A stretch of DNA of 64,000 bases, from NCBI RefSeq assembly GCF_051014685.1, contig NW_027478902.1, positions 186,001-250,000 of the forward strand, written 5' to 3'. Source of the stretch: Ptiloglossa arizonensis. Its lineage: Eukaryota; Arthropoda; Insecta; Hymenoptera; Colletidae. A program made the position numbers and the translations under genes. The notes below the pieces were generated by a model. It was given only the letters and a program-made list of their open reading frames with translations. It made no database searches and was not told where the DNA came from. The stretch's first letter is position 1; the number at the start of each line of letters is the position of its first letter. Positions 27,291-44,100 of the stretch are shown here, piece by piece.

Positions 27291-28211
27291 ATATGTTATA
27301 CGTTATACGTAATATGTGATACGTTATACGATTTACGTTATTCGTTATACGTTCTTCGTTATGCGTTGTACAGTATACGTTGTGCGCTATACGTTATACG
27401 TTAAACGTGATACATTATACGTTGTACGTTATACGTTATACGTTATACGATATACGTTATACGTTATACGTTATACGTTATACGTTATACGTTATACGTT
27501 ATACGTTATACGTTATACGTTATACGTTATACGTTATGCGTTATACGTTATACGTTATACGTTATACGTCATACGTTATACGTTATACGTTATACGTTAT
27601 ACGTTTTACGTTATACGTCATAGGTTACACGATACACGTTGTACGTTATACGTAATATGTAATACGTTATACGTTTTACGTTATTCGTTATACGTTCTTC
27701 GATACACGTTGTACGTCATACGTTATGCGTTATACGTTACACGTTATATGTTATTCGTTATACGTTATACGTTATACGTTATACGTTATACGTTATACGT
27801 TATACGTTATACGTTATACGTTATACGTTATACGTTATACGTTATACGTTATACGTTATACGTTATACGTTATACGTTATACGTTATACGTTATACGTTA
27901 TACGTTATACGTTATACGTTATACGTTATACGTTATACGTTATACGTTATACGTTATACTTTATACGTTATACGTTATACGTTATACGTTATACGTTATA
28001 CATCATAGCTTACACGATACACGTTATACGTCATACGTTATACGTTACAATTATACGTCACACGTTATGCGTTATACGTTACACGTTATAGGTTATACCT
28101 TATACGTTATACGTTATACGTTATACGTTAAAAGTTATACGTTATACGTTACACGTTATACGTTATACGTTACACGTTATACGTTATACGTTACACGTTA
28201 TACGTTATACG
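27291..28211 (+). repeat. A2 block, first with the right-side marker unit
   Basis: The A2 module at 27310 and its train are standard, except that the unit after TTCTTCG is ATACACG (27702) where all blocks to the left have TTACACG. The canonical tract contains one ACTTT change near 27959 and ends in TTATACA before TCATAGC (28.0 kb), another feature found only from here rightward. A private TTGTACG lies near 27423. Confidence 0.87.
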
Positions 28212-31043
28212 TTACACGTTACACGTTATACGTTATACGTTAAACGTTATACGTTATACGTTATACGTTATACGTTATACGTTAAACGTTCTACGTTATA
28301 CGTTATACGTTATACGTTATACGTTATACGTTATACGTTATACGTTACACGTTATACGTTACACGTTATACGTTATACGTTATACGTTATACGTTATACG
28401 TTATACGTTATACGTTATACGTTACACGTTATACGTTACACGTTATACGTTACATGTTATACGTTACACGTTATACGTTACACGTTATACGTTACACGTT
28501 ACACGTTATACGTTACACGTTATACGTTACACGTTATACGTTACACGTTATACGTTACACGTTATACGTTACACGTTATACGTTATACGTTACACGTTAT
28601 ACGTTACACGTTATACGTTACACGTTATACGTTACACGTTACACGTTATACGTTATACGTTAAACGTTATACGTTATACGTTATACGTTATACGTTATAC
28701 GTTAAACGTTCTACGTTATACGTTATACGTTATACGTTATACGTTATACGTTATACGTTATTCGTTATACGTTACGCGTTATACGTTATTCGTTATACGT
28801 TATACGTTATACGTTATACGTTATACGTTATACGTTATACGTTATTCGTTATACGTTATACGTTATACGTTATACGTTACCCGTTATACGTTATACGTTA
28901 CACGTTATACGTTATACGTTATACGTTATACGTTATACGTCATAGCTTACACGATACACGTTATACGTCATACGTTATACGTTACAATTATACGTCACAC
29001 GTTATACGTTATACGTTACACGTTATACGTTATACCTTATACGTTATACGTTATACGTTATACGTTAAAAGTTATACGTTATACGTTACACGTTATACGT
29101 TATACGTTACACGTTATACGTTATACGTTACACGTTATACGTTATACGTTATACGTTATACGTTATACGTTATACGTTATACGTTATACGTTATACGTTA
29201 TACGTTATACGTTATACGTTACACGTTATACGTTACACGTTATACGTTACACGTTGTACGTTACACGTTATACGTTATACGTTATACGTTATACGTTATA
29301 CGTTATACGTTATACGTTACACGTTATACGTTACACGTTATACGTTACACGTTATACGTTACACGTTATGCGTTACACGTTATGCGTTACACATTATACG
29401 TTACACGTTATACGTTACACGTTATACGTTATACGTTACACGTTATACGTTACACGTTATACGTTACACGTTATACGTTACACGTTACACGTTATACGTT
29501 ATACGTTAAAAGTTATACGTTATACGTTATACGTTATACGTTATACGTTAAACGTTCTACGTTATACGTTATACGTTATACGTTATACGTTATACGTTAT
29601 ACGTTATACGTTATACGTTCTACTTTATACGTTATACGTTACACGTTACACGTTATACGTTATACGTTAAACGTTATACGTCATAGCTTACACGATACAC
29701 GTTATACGTCATACGTTATACGTTAACGTTATACGTCACACGTTATACGTTATACGTTACACGTTATACGTTATACGTTATACGTTATACGTTAAAAGTT
29801 ATACGTTATACGTTATACGTTAAACGTTCTACGTTATACGTTACACGTTATACGTTATACGTTACACGTTATACGTTATACGTTATACGTTATACGTTAT
29901 ACGTTAAACGTTCTACGTTATACGTTATACGTTATACGTTATACGTTATACGTTATACGTTATACGTTATACGTTATACGTTATACGTTATACGTTATAC
30001 GTTATACGTTATACGTTATACGTTATACGTTATACGTTATACGTTATACGTTATACGTTATACGTTATACGTTATACGTTATACGTTATACGTTATACGT
30101 TATACGTTATACGTTATACGTTATACGTTATACGTTATACGTTATACGTTATACGTTATTCGTTATACGTTATACGTTATACGTTATACGTCATAGCTTA
30201 CACGATACACGTTATACGTCATACGTTATACGTTACAATTATACGTCACACGTTATGCGTTATACGTTACACGTTATAGGTTATACCTTATACGTTATAC
30301 GTTATACGTTATACGTTAAAAGTTATACGTTATACGTTACACGTTATACGTTATACGTTACACGTTATACGTTATACGTTACACGTTATACGTTATACGT
30401 TATACGTTATACGTTATACGTTATACGTTATACGTTATACGTTATACGTTATACGTTATACGTTATACGTTATACGTTATACGTTACACGTTATACGTTA
30501 AACGTTATACGTTAAACGTTATACGTTATATGTTATACGTTATACGTAATATGTGATACGTTATACGATTTACGTTATTCGTTATACGTTCTTCGTTATG
30601 CGTTGTACAGTATACGTTGTGCGCTATACGTTATACGTTAAACGTGATACATTATACGTTATACGTTATACGTTATACGTTATACGATATACGTTATACG
30701 TTATACGTTATACGTTATACGTTATACGTTATACGTTATACGTTATACGTTATACGTTATACGTTATACGTTATACGTTATGCGTTATACGTTATACGTT
30801 ATACGTTATACGTCATACGTTATACGTTATACGTTATACGTTATACGTTTTACGTTATACGTCATAGGTTACACGATACACGTTGTACGTTATACGTAAT
30901 ATGTAATACGTTATACGTTTTACGTTATTCGTTATACGTTCTTCGATACACGTTGTACGTCATACGTTATGCGTTATACGTTACACGTTATACGTTATAC
31001 GTTACACGTTATACGTTATACGTTACACGTTATACGTTATACG
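28212..31043 (+). repeat. 2.83-kb tandem unit, copy a
   Basis: It starts at a TTACACG doublet and contains dimers with TTACATG (28450), the TTACGCG-TTACCCG right end of A1 (from about 28.76 kb), a B module, a TTATGCG pair in dimer context near 29370-29390, F (29618), B with the TTAACG junction, a canonical run of about 35 units, B, and A2 (30547). Homology to copy b runs to 30987, at an offset of 2,832 rising to 2,839 before 28450. Confidence 0.9.
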
Positions 31044-34000
31044 TTACACGTTACACGTTATACGTTATACGTTAAACGTTATACGTTATACGTTATACGT
31101 TATACGTTATACGTTAAACGTTCTACGTTATACGTTATACGTTATACGTTATACGTTATACGTTATACGTTATACGTTACACGTTATACGTTACACGTTA
31201 TACGTTATACGTTATACGTTATACGTTATACGTTATACGTTATACGTTATACGTTATACGTTACACGTTATACGTTACACGTTATACGTTACATGTTATA
31301 CGTTACACGTTATACGTTACACGTTATACGTTACACGTTACACGTTATACGTTACACGTTATACGTTACACGTTATACGTTACACGTTATACGTTACACG
31401 TTATACGTTACACGTTATACGTTATACGTTACACGTTATACGTTACACGTTATACGTTACACGTTATACGTTACACGTTACACGTTATACGTTATACGTT
31501 AAACGTTATACGTTATACGTTATACGTTATACGTTATACGTTAAACGTTCTACGTTATACGTTATACGTTATACGTTATACGTTATACGTTATACGTTAT
31601 TTGTTATACGTTACGCGTTATACGTTATTCGTTATACGTTATACGTTATACGTTATACGTTATACGTTATACGTTATACGTTATTCGTTATACGTTATAC
31701 GTTATACGTTATACGTTACCCGTTATACGTTATACGTTACACGTTATACGTTATACGTTATACGTTATACGTTATACGTCATAGCTTACACGATACACGT
31801 TATACGTCATACGTTATACGTTACAATTATACGTCACACGTTATACGTTATACGTTACACGTTATACGTTATACCTTATACGTTATACGTTATACGTTAT
31901 ACGTTAAAAGTTATACGTTATACGTTACACGTTATACGTTATACGTTACACGTTATACGTTATACGTTACACGTTATACGTTATACGTTATACGTTATAC
32001 GTTATACGTTATACGTTATACGTTATACGTTATACGTTATACGTTATACGTTATACGTTACACGTTATACGTTACACGTTATACGTTACACGTTGTACGT
32101 TACACGTTATACGTTATACGTTATACGTTATACGTTATACGTTATACGTTATACGTTACACGTTATACGTTACACGTTATACGTTACACGTTATACGTTA
32201 CACGTTATGCGTTACACGTTATGCGTTACACATTATACGTTACACGTTATACGTTACACGTTATACGTTATACGTTACACGTTATACGTTACACGTTATA
32301 CGTTACACGTTATACGTTACACGTTACACGTTATACGTTATACGTTAAAAGTTATACGTTATACGTTATACGTTATACGTTATACGTTAAACGTTCTACG
32401 TTATACGTTATACGTTATACGTTATACGTTATACGTTATACGTTATACGTTATACGTTCTACTTTATACGTTATACGTTACACGTTACACGTTATACGTT
32501 ATACGTTAAACGTTATACGTCATAGCTTACACGATACACGTTATACGTCATACGTTATACGTTAACGTTATACGTCACACGTTATACGTTATACGTTACA
32601 CGTTATACGTTATACGTTATACGTTATACGTTAAAAGTTATACGTTATACGTTAAACGTTCTACGTTATACGTTACACGTTATACGTTATACGTTACACG
32701 TTATACGTTATACGTTATACGTTATACGTTATACGTTAAACGTTCTACGTTATACGTTATACGTTATACGTTATACGTTATACGTTATACGTTATACGTT
32801 ATACGTTATACGTTATACGTTATACGTTATACGTTATACGTTATACGTTATACGTTATACGTTATACGTTATACGTTATACGTTATACGTTATACGTTAT
32901 ACGTTATACGTTATACGTTATACGTTATACGTTATACGTTATACGTTATACGTTATACGTTATACGTTATACGTTATACGTTATACGTTATACGTTATAC
33001 GTTATTCGTTATACGTTATACGTTATACGTTATACGTCATAGCTTACACGATACACGTTATACGTCATACGTTATACGTTACAATTATACGTCACACGTT
33101 ATGCGTTATACGTTACACGTTATAGGTTATACCTTATACGTTATACGTTATACGTTATACGTTAAAAGTTATACGTTATACGTTACACGTTATACGTTAT
33201 ACGTTACACGTTATACGTTATACGTTACACGTTATACGTTATACGTTATACGTTATACGTTATACGTTATACGTTATACGTTATACGTTATACGTTATAC
33301 GTTATACGTTATACGTTATACGTTACACGTTATACGTTAAACGTTATACGTTAAACGTTATACGTTATATGTTATACGTTATACGTAATATGTGATACGT
33401 TATACGATTTACGTTATTCGTTATACGTTCTTCGTTATGCGTTGTACAGTATACGTTGTGCGCTATACGTTATACGTTAAACGTGATACATTATACGTTA
33501 TACGTTATACGTTATACGTTATACGATATACGTTATACGTTATACGTTATACGTTATACGTTATACGTTATACGTTATACGTTATACGTTATACGTTATA
33601 CGTTATACGTTATACGTTATGCGTTATACGTTATACGTTATACGTTATACGTCATACGTTATACGTTATACGTTATACGTTATACGTTTTACGTTATACG
33701 TCATAGGTTACACGATACACGTTGTACGTTATACGTAATATGTAATACGTTATACGTTTTACGTTATTCGTTATACGTTCTTCGATACACGTTGTACGTC
33801 ATACGTTATGCGTTATACGTTACACGTTATATGTTATTCGTTATACGTTATACGTTATACGTTATACGTTATACGTTATACGTTAAAAGTTATACGTTAT
33901 ACGTTATACGTTATACGTTATACGTTATACGTTATACGTTATACGTTATACGTTATACGTTATACGTTATACGTTATACGTTATACGTTATACGTTATAC

Positions 34001-34420
34001 GTTATACGTTATACTTTATACGTTATACGTTATACGTTATACGTTATACGTTATACATCATAGCTTACACGATACACGTTATACGTCATACGTTATACGT
34101 TACAATTATACGTCACACGTTATGCGTTATACGTTACACGTTATAGGTTATACCTTATACGTTATACGTTATACGTTATACGTTAAAAGTTATACGTTAT
34201 ACGTTACACGTTATACGTTATACGTTACACGTTATACGTTATACGTTACACGTTATACGTTATACGTTATACGTTATACGTTATACGTTACACGTTATAC
34301 GTTACACGTTATACGTTACACGTTATACGTTACACGTTATACGTTACACGTTATACGTTACACGTTATATGTTACACGTTATACGTTATACGTTACACGT
34401 TATACGTTACACGTTATACG
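28550..34420 (+). repeat. 5.9-kb macro-unit, copy a (contains both 2.83-kb units)
   Basis: This block is repeated at about 35310-41160. Offsets are 6,754 at 28575-30255, 6,747 at 30547-30969, 6,740 at 31597-32221 and 6,733 from 33101 to 34369, so the second copy is shorter by three single heptamers lost at separate places. The right boundary is clear: near 34.42 kb this copy has TTGTACG and a 39-unit perfect tract, while the other continues in TTACACG units. The left boundary lies inside a dimer tract and cannot be fixed exactly. Confidence 0.88.
31044..33826 (+). repeat. 2.83-kb tandem unit, copy b
   Basis: It matches 28212-30987 in order. One informative difference is TTATTTG at 31597-31603, where copy a has TTATTCG; this C-to-T change at CpG is also present at 38337. 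A two-base-step TTATGCG pair near 32205-32225 and F at 32457 sit in the same places as in copy a. After 33826 the sequence changes to TTATATG and TTATTCG, whereas copy a continued into TTACACG-rich repeats. Confidence 0.9.
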
Positions 34421-35309
34421 TTACACGTTGTACGTTATACGTTATACGTTATACGTTATACGTTATACGTTATACGTTATACGTTATACGTTATACGTTA
34501 TACGTTATACGTTATACGTTATACGTTATACGTTATACGTTATACGTTATACGTTATACGTTATACGTTATACGTTATACGTTATACGTTATACGTTATA
34601 CGTTATACGTTATACGTTATACGTTATACGTTATACGTTATACGTTATACGTTATACGTTATACGTTATACGTTATACGTTATACGTTATACGTTATACG
34701 TTATACGTTATTCGTTATACGTTATACGTTATACGTTATACGTCATAGCTTACACGATACACGTTATACGTCATACGTTATACGTTACAATTATACGTCA
34801 CACGTTATGCGTTATACGTTACACGTTATAGGTTATACCTTATACGTTATACGTTATACGTTATACGTTAAAAGTTATACGTTATACGTTACACGTTATA
34901 CGTTATACGTTACACGTTATACGTTATACGTTACACGTTATACGTTATACGTTATACGTTATACGTTATACGTTATACGTTATACGTTATACGTTATACG
35001 TTATACGTTATACGTTATACGTTATACGTTACACGTTATACGTTAAACGTTATACGTTAAACGTTATACGTTATATGTTATACGTTATACGTAATATGTG
35101 ATACGTTATACGATTTACGTTATTCGTTATACGTTCTTCGTTATGCGTTGTACAGTATACGTTGTGCGCTATACGTTATACGTTAAACGTGATACATTAT
35201 ACGTTATACGTTATACGTTATACGTTATACGATATACGTTATACGTTATACGTTATACGTTAAAAGTTATACGTTATACGTTACACGTTATACGTTATAC
35301 GTTACACGT

Positions 35310-38300
35310 TACACGTTATACGTTACACGTTATACGTTATACGTTACACGTTATACGTTACACGTTATACGTTACACGTTATACGTTACACGTTACACGT
35401 TATACGTTATACGTTAAACGTTATACGTTATACGTTATACGTTATACGTTATACGTTAAACGTTCTACGTTATACGTTATACGTTATACGTTATACGTTA
35501 TACGTTATACGTTATTCGTTATACGTTACGCGTTATACGTTATTCGTTATACGTTATACGTTATACGTTATACGTTATACGTTATACGTTATACGTTATT
35601 CGTTATACGTTATACGTTATACGTTATACGTTACCCGTTATACGTTATACGTTACACGTTATACGTTATACGTTATACGTTATACGTTATACGTCATAGC
35701 TTACACGATACACGTTATACGTCATACGTTATACGTTACAATTATACGTCACACGTTATACGTTATACGTTACACGTTATACGTTATACCTTATACGTTA
35801 TACGTTATACGTTATACGTTAAAAGTTATACGTTATACGTTACACGTTATACGTTATACGTTACACGTTATACGTTATACGTTACACGTTATACGTTATA
35901 CGTTATACGTTATACGTTATACGTTATACGTTATACGTTATACGTTATACGTTATACGTTATACGTTATACGTTACACGTTATACGTTACACGTTATACG
36001 TTACACGTTGTACGTTACACGTTATACGTTATACGTTATACGTTATACGTTATACGTTATACGTTATACGTTACACGTTATACGTTACACGTTATACGTT
36101 ACACGTTATACGTTACACGTTATGCGTTACACGTTATGCGTTACACATTATACGTTACACGTTATACGTTACACGTTATACGTTATACGTTACACGTTAT
36201 ACGTTACACGTTATACGTTACACGTTATACGTTACACGTTACACGTTATACGTTATACGTTAAAAGTTATACGTTATACGTTATACGTTATACGTTATAC
36301 GTTAAACGTTCTACGTTATACGTTATACGTTATACGTTATACGTTATACGTTATACGTTATACGTTATACGTTCTACTTTATACGTTATACGTTACACGT
36401 TACACGTTATACGTTATACGTTAAACGTTATACGTCATAGCTTACACGATACACGTTATACGTCATACGTTATACGTTAACGTTATACGTCACACGTTAT
36501 ACGTTATACGTTACACGTTATACGTTATACGTTATACGTTATACGTTAAAAGTTATACGTTATACGTTAAACGTTCTACGTTATACGTTACACGTTATAC
36601 GTTATACGTTACACGTTATACGTTATACGTTATACGTTATACGTTATACGTTAAACGTTCTACGTTATACGTTATACGTTATACGTTATACGTTATACGT
36701 TATACGTTATACGTTATACGTTATACGTTATACGTTATACGTTATACGTTATACGTTATACGTTATACGTTATACGTTATACGTTATACGTTATACGTTA
36801 TACGTTATACGTTATACGTTATACGTTATACGTTATACGTTATACGTTATACGTTATACGTTATACGTTATACGTTATACGTTATACGTTATACGTTATA
36901 CGTTATACGTTATTCGTTATACGTTATACGTTATACGTTATACGTCATAGCTTACACGATACACGTTATACGTCATACGTTATACGTTACAATTATACGT
37001 CACACGTTATGCGTTATACGTTACACGTTATAGGTTATACCTTATACGTTATACGTTATACGTTATACGTTAAAAGTTATACGTTATACGTTACACGTTA
37101 TACGTTATACGTTACACGTTATACGTTATACGTTACACGTTATACGTTATACGTTATACGTTATACGTTATACGTTATACGTTATACGTTATACGTTATA
37201 CGTTATACGTTATACGTTATACGTTATACGTTACACGTTATACGTTAAACGTTATACGTTAAACGTTATACGTTATATGTTATACGTTATACGTAATATG
37301 TGATACGTTATACGATTTACGTTATTCGTTATACGTTCTTCGTTATGCGTTGTACAGTATACGTTGTGCGCTATACGTTATACGTTAAACGTGATACATT
37401 ATACGTTATACGTTATACGTTATACGTTATACGATATACGTTATACGTTATACGTTATACGTTATACGTTATACGTTATACGTTATACGTTATACGTTAT
37501 ACGTTATACGTTATACGTTATACGTTATGCGTTATACGTTATACGTTATACGTTATACGTCATACGTTATACGTTATACGTTATACGTTATACGTTTTAC
37601 GTTATACGTCATAGGTTACACGATACACGTTGTACGTTATACGTAATATGTAATACGTTATACGTTTTACGTTATTCGTTATACGTTCTTCGATACACGT
37701 TGTACGTCATACGTTATGCGTTATACGTTACACGTTATACGTTATACGTTACACGTTATACGTTATACGTTACACGTTATACGTTATACGTTACACGTTA
37801 CACGTTATACGTTATACGTTAAACGTTATACGTTATACGTTATACGTTATACGTTATACGTTAAACGTTCTACGTTATACGTTATACGTTATACGTTATA
37901 CGTTATACGTTATACGTTATACGTTACACGTTATACGTTACACGTTATACGTTATACGTTATACGTTATACGTTATACGTTATACGTTATACGTTATACG
38001 TTACACGTTATACGTTACACGTTATACGTTACATGTTATACGTTACACGTTATACGTTACACGTTATACGTTACACGTTACACGTTATACGTTACACGTT
38101 ATACGTTACACGTTATACGTTACACGTTATACGTTACACGTTATACGTTACACGTTATACGTTATACGTTACACGTTATACGTTACACGTTATACGTTAC
38201 ACGTTATACGTTACACGTTACACGTTATACGTTATACGTTAAACGTTATACGTTATACGTTATACGTTATACGTTATACGTTAAACGTTCTACGTTATAC

Positions 38301-41160
38301 GTTATACGTTATACGTTATACGTTATACGTTATACGTTATTTGTTATACGTTACGCGTTATACGTTATTCGTTATACGTTATACGTTATACGTTATACGT
38401 TATACGTTATACGTTATACGTTATTCGTTATACGTTATACGTTATACGTTATACGTTACCCGTTATACGTTATACGTTACACGTTATACGTTATACGTTA
38501 TACGTTATACGTTATACGTCATAGCTTACACGATACACGTTATACGTCATACGTTATACGTTACAATTATACGTCACACGTTATACGTTATACGTTACAC
38601 GTTATACGTTATACCTTATACGTTATACGTTATACGTTATACGTTAAAAGTTATACGTTATACGTTACACGTTATACGTTATACGTTACACGTTATACGT
38701 TATACGTTACACGTTATACGTTATACGTTATACGTTATACGTTATACGTTATACGTTATACGTTATACGTTATACGTTATACGTTATACGTTATACGTTA
38801 CACGTTATACGTTACACGTTATACGTTACACGTTGTACGTTACACGTTATACGTTATACGTTATACGTTATACGTTATACGTTATACGTTATACGTTACA
38901 CGTTATACGTTACACGTTATACGTTACACGTTATACGTTACACGTTATGCGTTACACGTTATGCGTTACACATTATACGTTACACGTTATACGTTACACG
39001 TTATACGTTATACGTTACACGTTATACGTTACACGTTATACGTTACACGTTATACGTTACACGTTACACGTTATACGTTATACGTTAAAAGTTATACGTT
39101 ATACGTTATACGTTATACGTTATACGTTAAACGTTCTACGTTATACGTTATACGTTATACGTTATACGTTATACGTTATACGTTATACGTTATACGTTCT
39201 ACTTTATACGTTATACGTTACACGTTACACGTTATACGTTATACGTTAAACGTTATACGTCATAGCTTACACGATACACGTTATACGTCATACGTTATAC
39301 GTTAACGTTATACGTCACACGTTATACGTTATACGTTACACGTTATACGTTATACGTTATACGTTATACGTTAAAAGTTATACGTTATACGTTAAACGTT
39401 CTACGTTATACGTTACACGTTATACGTTATACGTTACACGTTATACGTTATACGTTATACGTTATACGTTATACGTTAAACGTTCTACGTTATACGTTAT
39501 ACGTTATACGTTATACGTTATACGTTATACGTTATACGTTATACGTTATACGTTATACGTTATACGTTATACGTTATACGTTATACGTTATACGTTATAC
39601 GTTATACGTTATACGTTATACGTTATACGTTATACGTTATACGTTATACGTTATACGTTATACGTTATACGTTATACGTTATACGTTATACGTTATACGT
39701 TATACGTTATACGTTATACGTTATACGTTATACGTTATTCGTTATACGTTATACGTTATACGTTATACGTCATAGCTTACACGATACACGTTATACGTCA
39801 TACGTTATACGTTACAATTATACGTCACACGTTATGCGTTATACGTTACACGTTATAGGTTATACCTTATACGTTATACGTTATACGTTATACGTTAAAA
39901 GTTATACGTTATACGTTACACGTTATACGTTATACGTTACACGTTATACGTTATACGTTACACGTTATACGTTATACGTTATACGTTATACGTTATACGT
40001 TATACGTTATACGTTATACGTTATACGTTATACGTTATACGTTATACGTTATACGTTACACGTTATACGTTAAACGTTATACGTTAAACGTTATACGTTA
40101 TATGTTATACGTTATACGTAATATGTGATACGTTATACGATTTACGTTATTCGTTATACGTTCTTCGTTATGCGTTGTACAGTATACGTTGTGCGCTATA
40201 CGTTATACGTTAAACGTGATACATTATACGTTATACGTTATACGTTATACGTTATACGATATACGTTATACGTTATACGTTATACGTTATACGTTATACG
40301 TTATACGTTATACGTTATACGTTATACGTTATACGTTATACGTTATACGTTATGCGTTATACGTTATACGTTATACGTTATACGTCATACGTTATACGTT
40401 ATACGTTATACGTTATACGTTTTACGTTATACGTCATAGGTTACACGATACACGTTGTACGTTATACGTAATATGTAATACGTTATACGTTTTACGTTAT
40501 TCGTTATACGTTCTTCGATACACGTTGTACGTCATACGTTATGCGTTATACGTTACACGTTATATGTTATTCGTTATACGTTATACGTTATACGTTATAC
40601 GTTATACGTTATACGTTAAAAGTTATACGTTATACGTTATACGTTATACGTTATACGTTATACGTTATACGTTATACGTTATACGTTATACGTTATACGT
40701 TATACGTTATACGTTATACGTTATACGTTATACGTTATACGTTATACTTTATACGTTATACGTTATACGTTATACGTTATACGTTATACATCATAGCTTA
40801 CACGATACACGTTATACGTCATACGTTATACGTTACAATTATACGTCACACGTTATGCGTTATACGTTACACGTTATAGGTTATACCTTATACGTTATAC
40901 GTTATACGTTATACGTTAAAAGTTATACGTTATACGTTACACGTTATACGTTATACGTTACACGTTATACGTTATACGTTACACGTTATACGTTATACGT
41001 TATACGTTATACGTTATACGTTACACGTTATACGTTACACGTTATACGTTACACGTTATACGTTACACGTTATACGTTACACGTTATACGTTACACGTTA
41101 TATGTTACACGTTATACGTTATACGTTACACGTTATACGTTACACGTTATACGTTACACG
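35310..41160 (+). repeat. 5.9-kb macro-unit, copy b
   Basis: It includes A2 at 37294 and 40119, F at 36372 and 39197, the TTATTTG marker at 38337 and TTACATG near 38030. A TTAAAAG at about 40617 inside a canonical run is shared with 33884 in copy a. Between the two macro-units (34.42-35.31 kb) there is a B module near 34742 and an A2 module (35092) whose train is cut short and joined to TTAAAAG near 35261. Confidence 0.88.
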
Positions 41161-44100
41161 TTATACGTTACACGTTACACGTTATACGTTATACGTTAAA
41201 CGTTATACGTTATACGTTATACGTTATACGTTATACGTTAAACGTTCTACGTTATACGTTATACGTTATACGTTATACGTTATACGTTATACGTTATACG
41301 TTACACGTTATACGTTACACGTTATACGTTATACGTTATACGTTATACGTTATACGTTATACGTTATACGTTATACGTTACACGTTATACGTTACACGTT
41401 ATACGTTACATGTTATACGTTACACGTTATACGTTACACGTTATACGTTACACGTTACACGTTATACGTTACACGTTATACGTTACACGTTATACGTTAC
41501 ACGTTATACGTTACACGTTATACGTTACACGTTATACGTTACACGTTATACGTTATACGTTACACGTTATACGTTACACGTTATACGTTACACGTTATAC
41601 GTTACACGTTACACGTTATACGTTATACGTTAAACGTTATACGTTATACGTTATACGTTATACGTTATACGTTAAACGTTCTACGTTATACGTTATACGT
41701 TATACGTTATACGTTATACGTTATACGTTATTCGTTATACGTTACGCGTTATACGTTATTCGTTATACGTTATACGTTATACGTTATACGTTATACGTTA
41801 TACGTTATACGTTATACGTTATTCGTTATACGTTATACGTTATACGTTATACGTTACCCGTTATACGTTATACGTTACACGTTATACGTTATACGTTATA
41901 CGTTATACGTTATACGTCATAGCTTACACGATACACGTTATACGTCATACGTTATACGTTACAATTATACGTCACACGTTATACGTTATACGTTACACGT
42001 TATACGTTATACCTTATACGTTATACGTTATACGTTATACGTTAAAAGTTATACGTTATACGTTACACGTTATACGTTATACGTTACACGTTATACGTTA
42101 TACGTTACACGTTATACGTTATACGTTATACGTTATACGTTATACGTTATACGTTATACGTTATACGTTATACGTTATACGTTATACGTTATACGTTACA
42201 CGTTATACGTTACACGTTATACGTTACACGTTATACGTTACACGTTATACGTTATACGTTATACGTTATACGTTATACGTTATACGTTATACGTTACACG
42301 TTATACGTTACACGTTATACGTTACACGTTATACGTTACACGTTATGCGTTACACGTTATGCGTTACACATTATACGTTACACGTTATACGTTACACGTT
42401 ATACGTTATACGTTACACGTTATACGTTACACGTTATACGTTACACGTTATACGTTACACGTTACACGTTACACGTTATACGTTATACGTTAAAAGTTAT
42501 ACGTTATACGTTATACGTTATACGTTAAACGTTCTACGTTATACGTTATACGTTATACGTTATACGTTATACGTTATACGTTATACGTTATACGTTATAC
42601 GTTCTACTTTATACGTTATACGTTACACGTTACACGTTATACGTTATACGTTAAACGTTATACGTCATAGCTTACACGATACACGTTATACGTCATACGT
42701 TATACGTTAACGTTATACGTCACACGTTATACGTTATACGTTACACGTTATACGTTATACGTTATACGTTATACGTTAAAAGTTATACGTTATACGTTAA
42801 ACGTTCTACGTTATACGTTACACGTTATACGTTATACGTTACACGTTATACGTTATACGTTATACGTTATACGTTATACGTTAAACGTTCTACGTTATAC
42901 GTTATACGTTATACGTTATACGTTATACGTTATACGTTATACGTTATACGTTATACGTTATACGTTATACGTTATACGTTATACGTTATACGTTATACGT
43001 TATACGTTATACGTTATACGTTATACGTTATACGTTATACGTTATACGTTATACGTTATACGTTATACGTTATACGTTATACGTTATACGTTATACGTTA
43101 TACGTTATACGTTATACGTTATACGTTATACGTTATACGTTATACGTTATACGTTATACGTTATACGTTATACGTTATACGTTAGACGTTACACGTTATA
43201 CGTTATACGTTATACGTTATACGTTATACGTTATACGTTAAACGTTCTACGTTATACGTTATACGTTATACGTTATACGTTATACGTTATACGTTATACG
43301 TTATACGTTATACGTTATACGTTATACGTTATACGTTATACGTTATACGTTATACGTTATACGTTATACGTTATACGTTATACGTTATACGATTTACGTT
43401 ATTCGTTATACGTTCTTCGTTATGCGTTGTACGTTATACGTTGTGCGTTATACGTTACACGTTATACGTTATACGTCACACGTTATACGTTATACGTTAT
43501 ACGTTATACGTTATATGTTATACGTTATGCGTAATATGTAATACGTTATACGTTTTACGTTATTCGTTATACGTTCTTCGTTACACGTTGTACGTTATAC
43601 GTTATTCGTTATACGTTATACGTTACACGTTATAGGTTATACCTTATACGTTATACGTTATACGTTATACGTTAAAAGTTATACGTTATACGTTACACGT
43701 TATACGTTATACGTTACACGTTATACGTTATACGTTACACGTTATACGTTATACGTTATACGTTATACGTTATACGTTATACGTTATACGTTATACGTTA
43801 TACGTTATACGTTATACGTTATACGTTATACGTTATACGTTATACGTTATACGTTACACGTTATACGTTAAACGTTATACGTTAAACGTTATACGTTATA
43901 TGTTATACGTTATACGTAATATGTGATACGTTATACGATTTACGTTATTCGTTATACGTTCTTCGTTATGCGTTGTACAGTATACGTTGTGCGCTATACG
44001 TTATACGTTAAACGTGATACATTATACGTTATACGTTATACGTTATACGTTATACGATATACGTTATACGTTATACGTTATACGTTATACGTTATACGTT

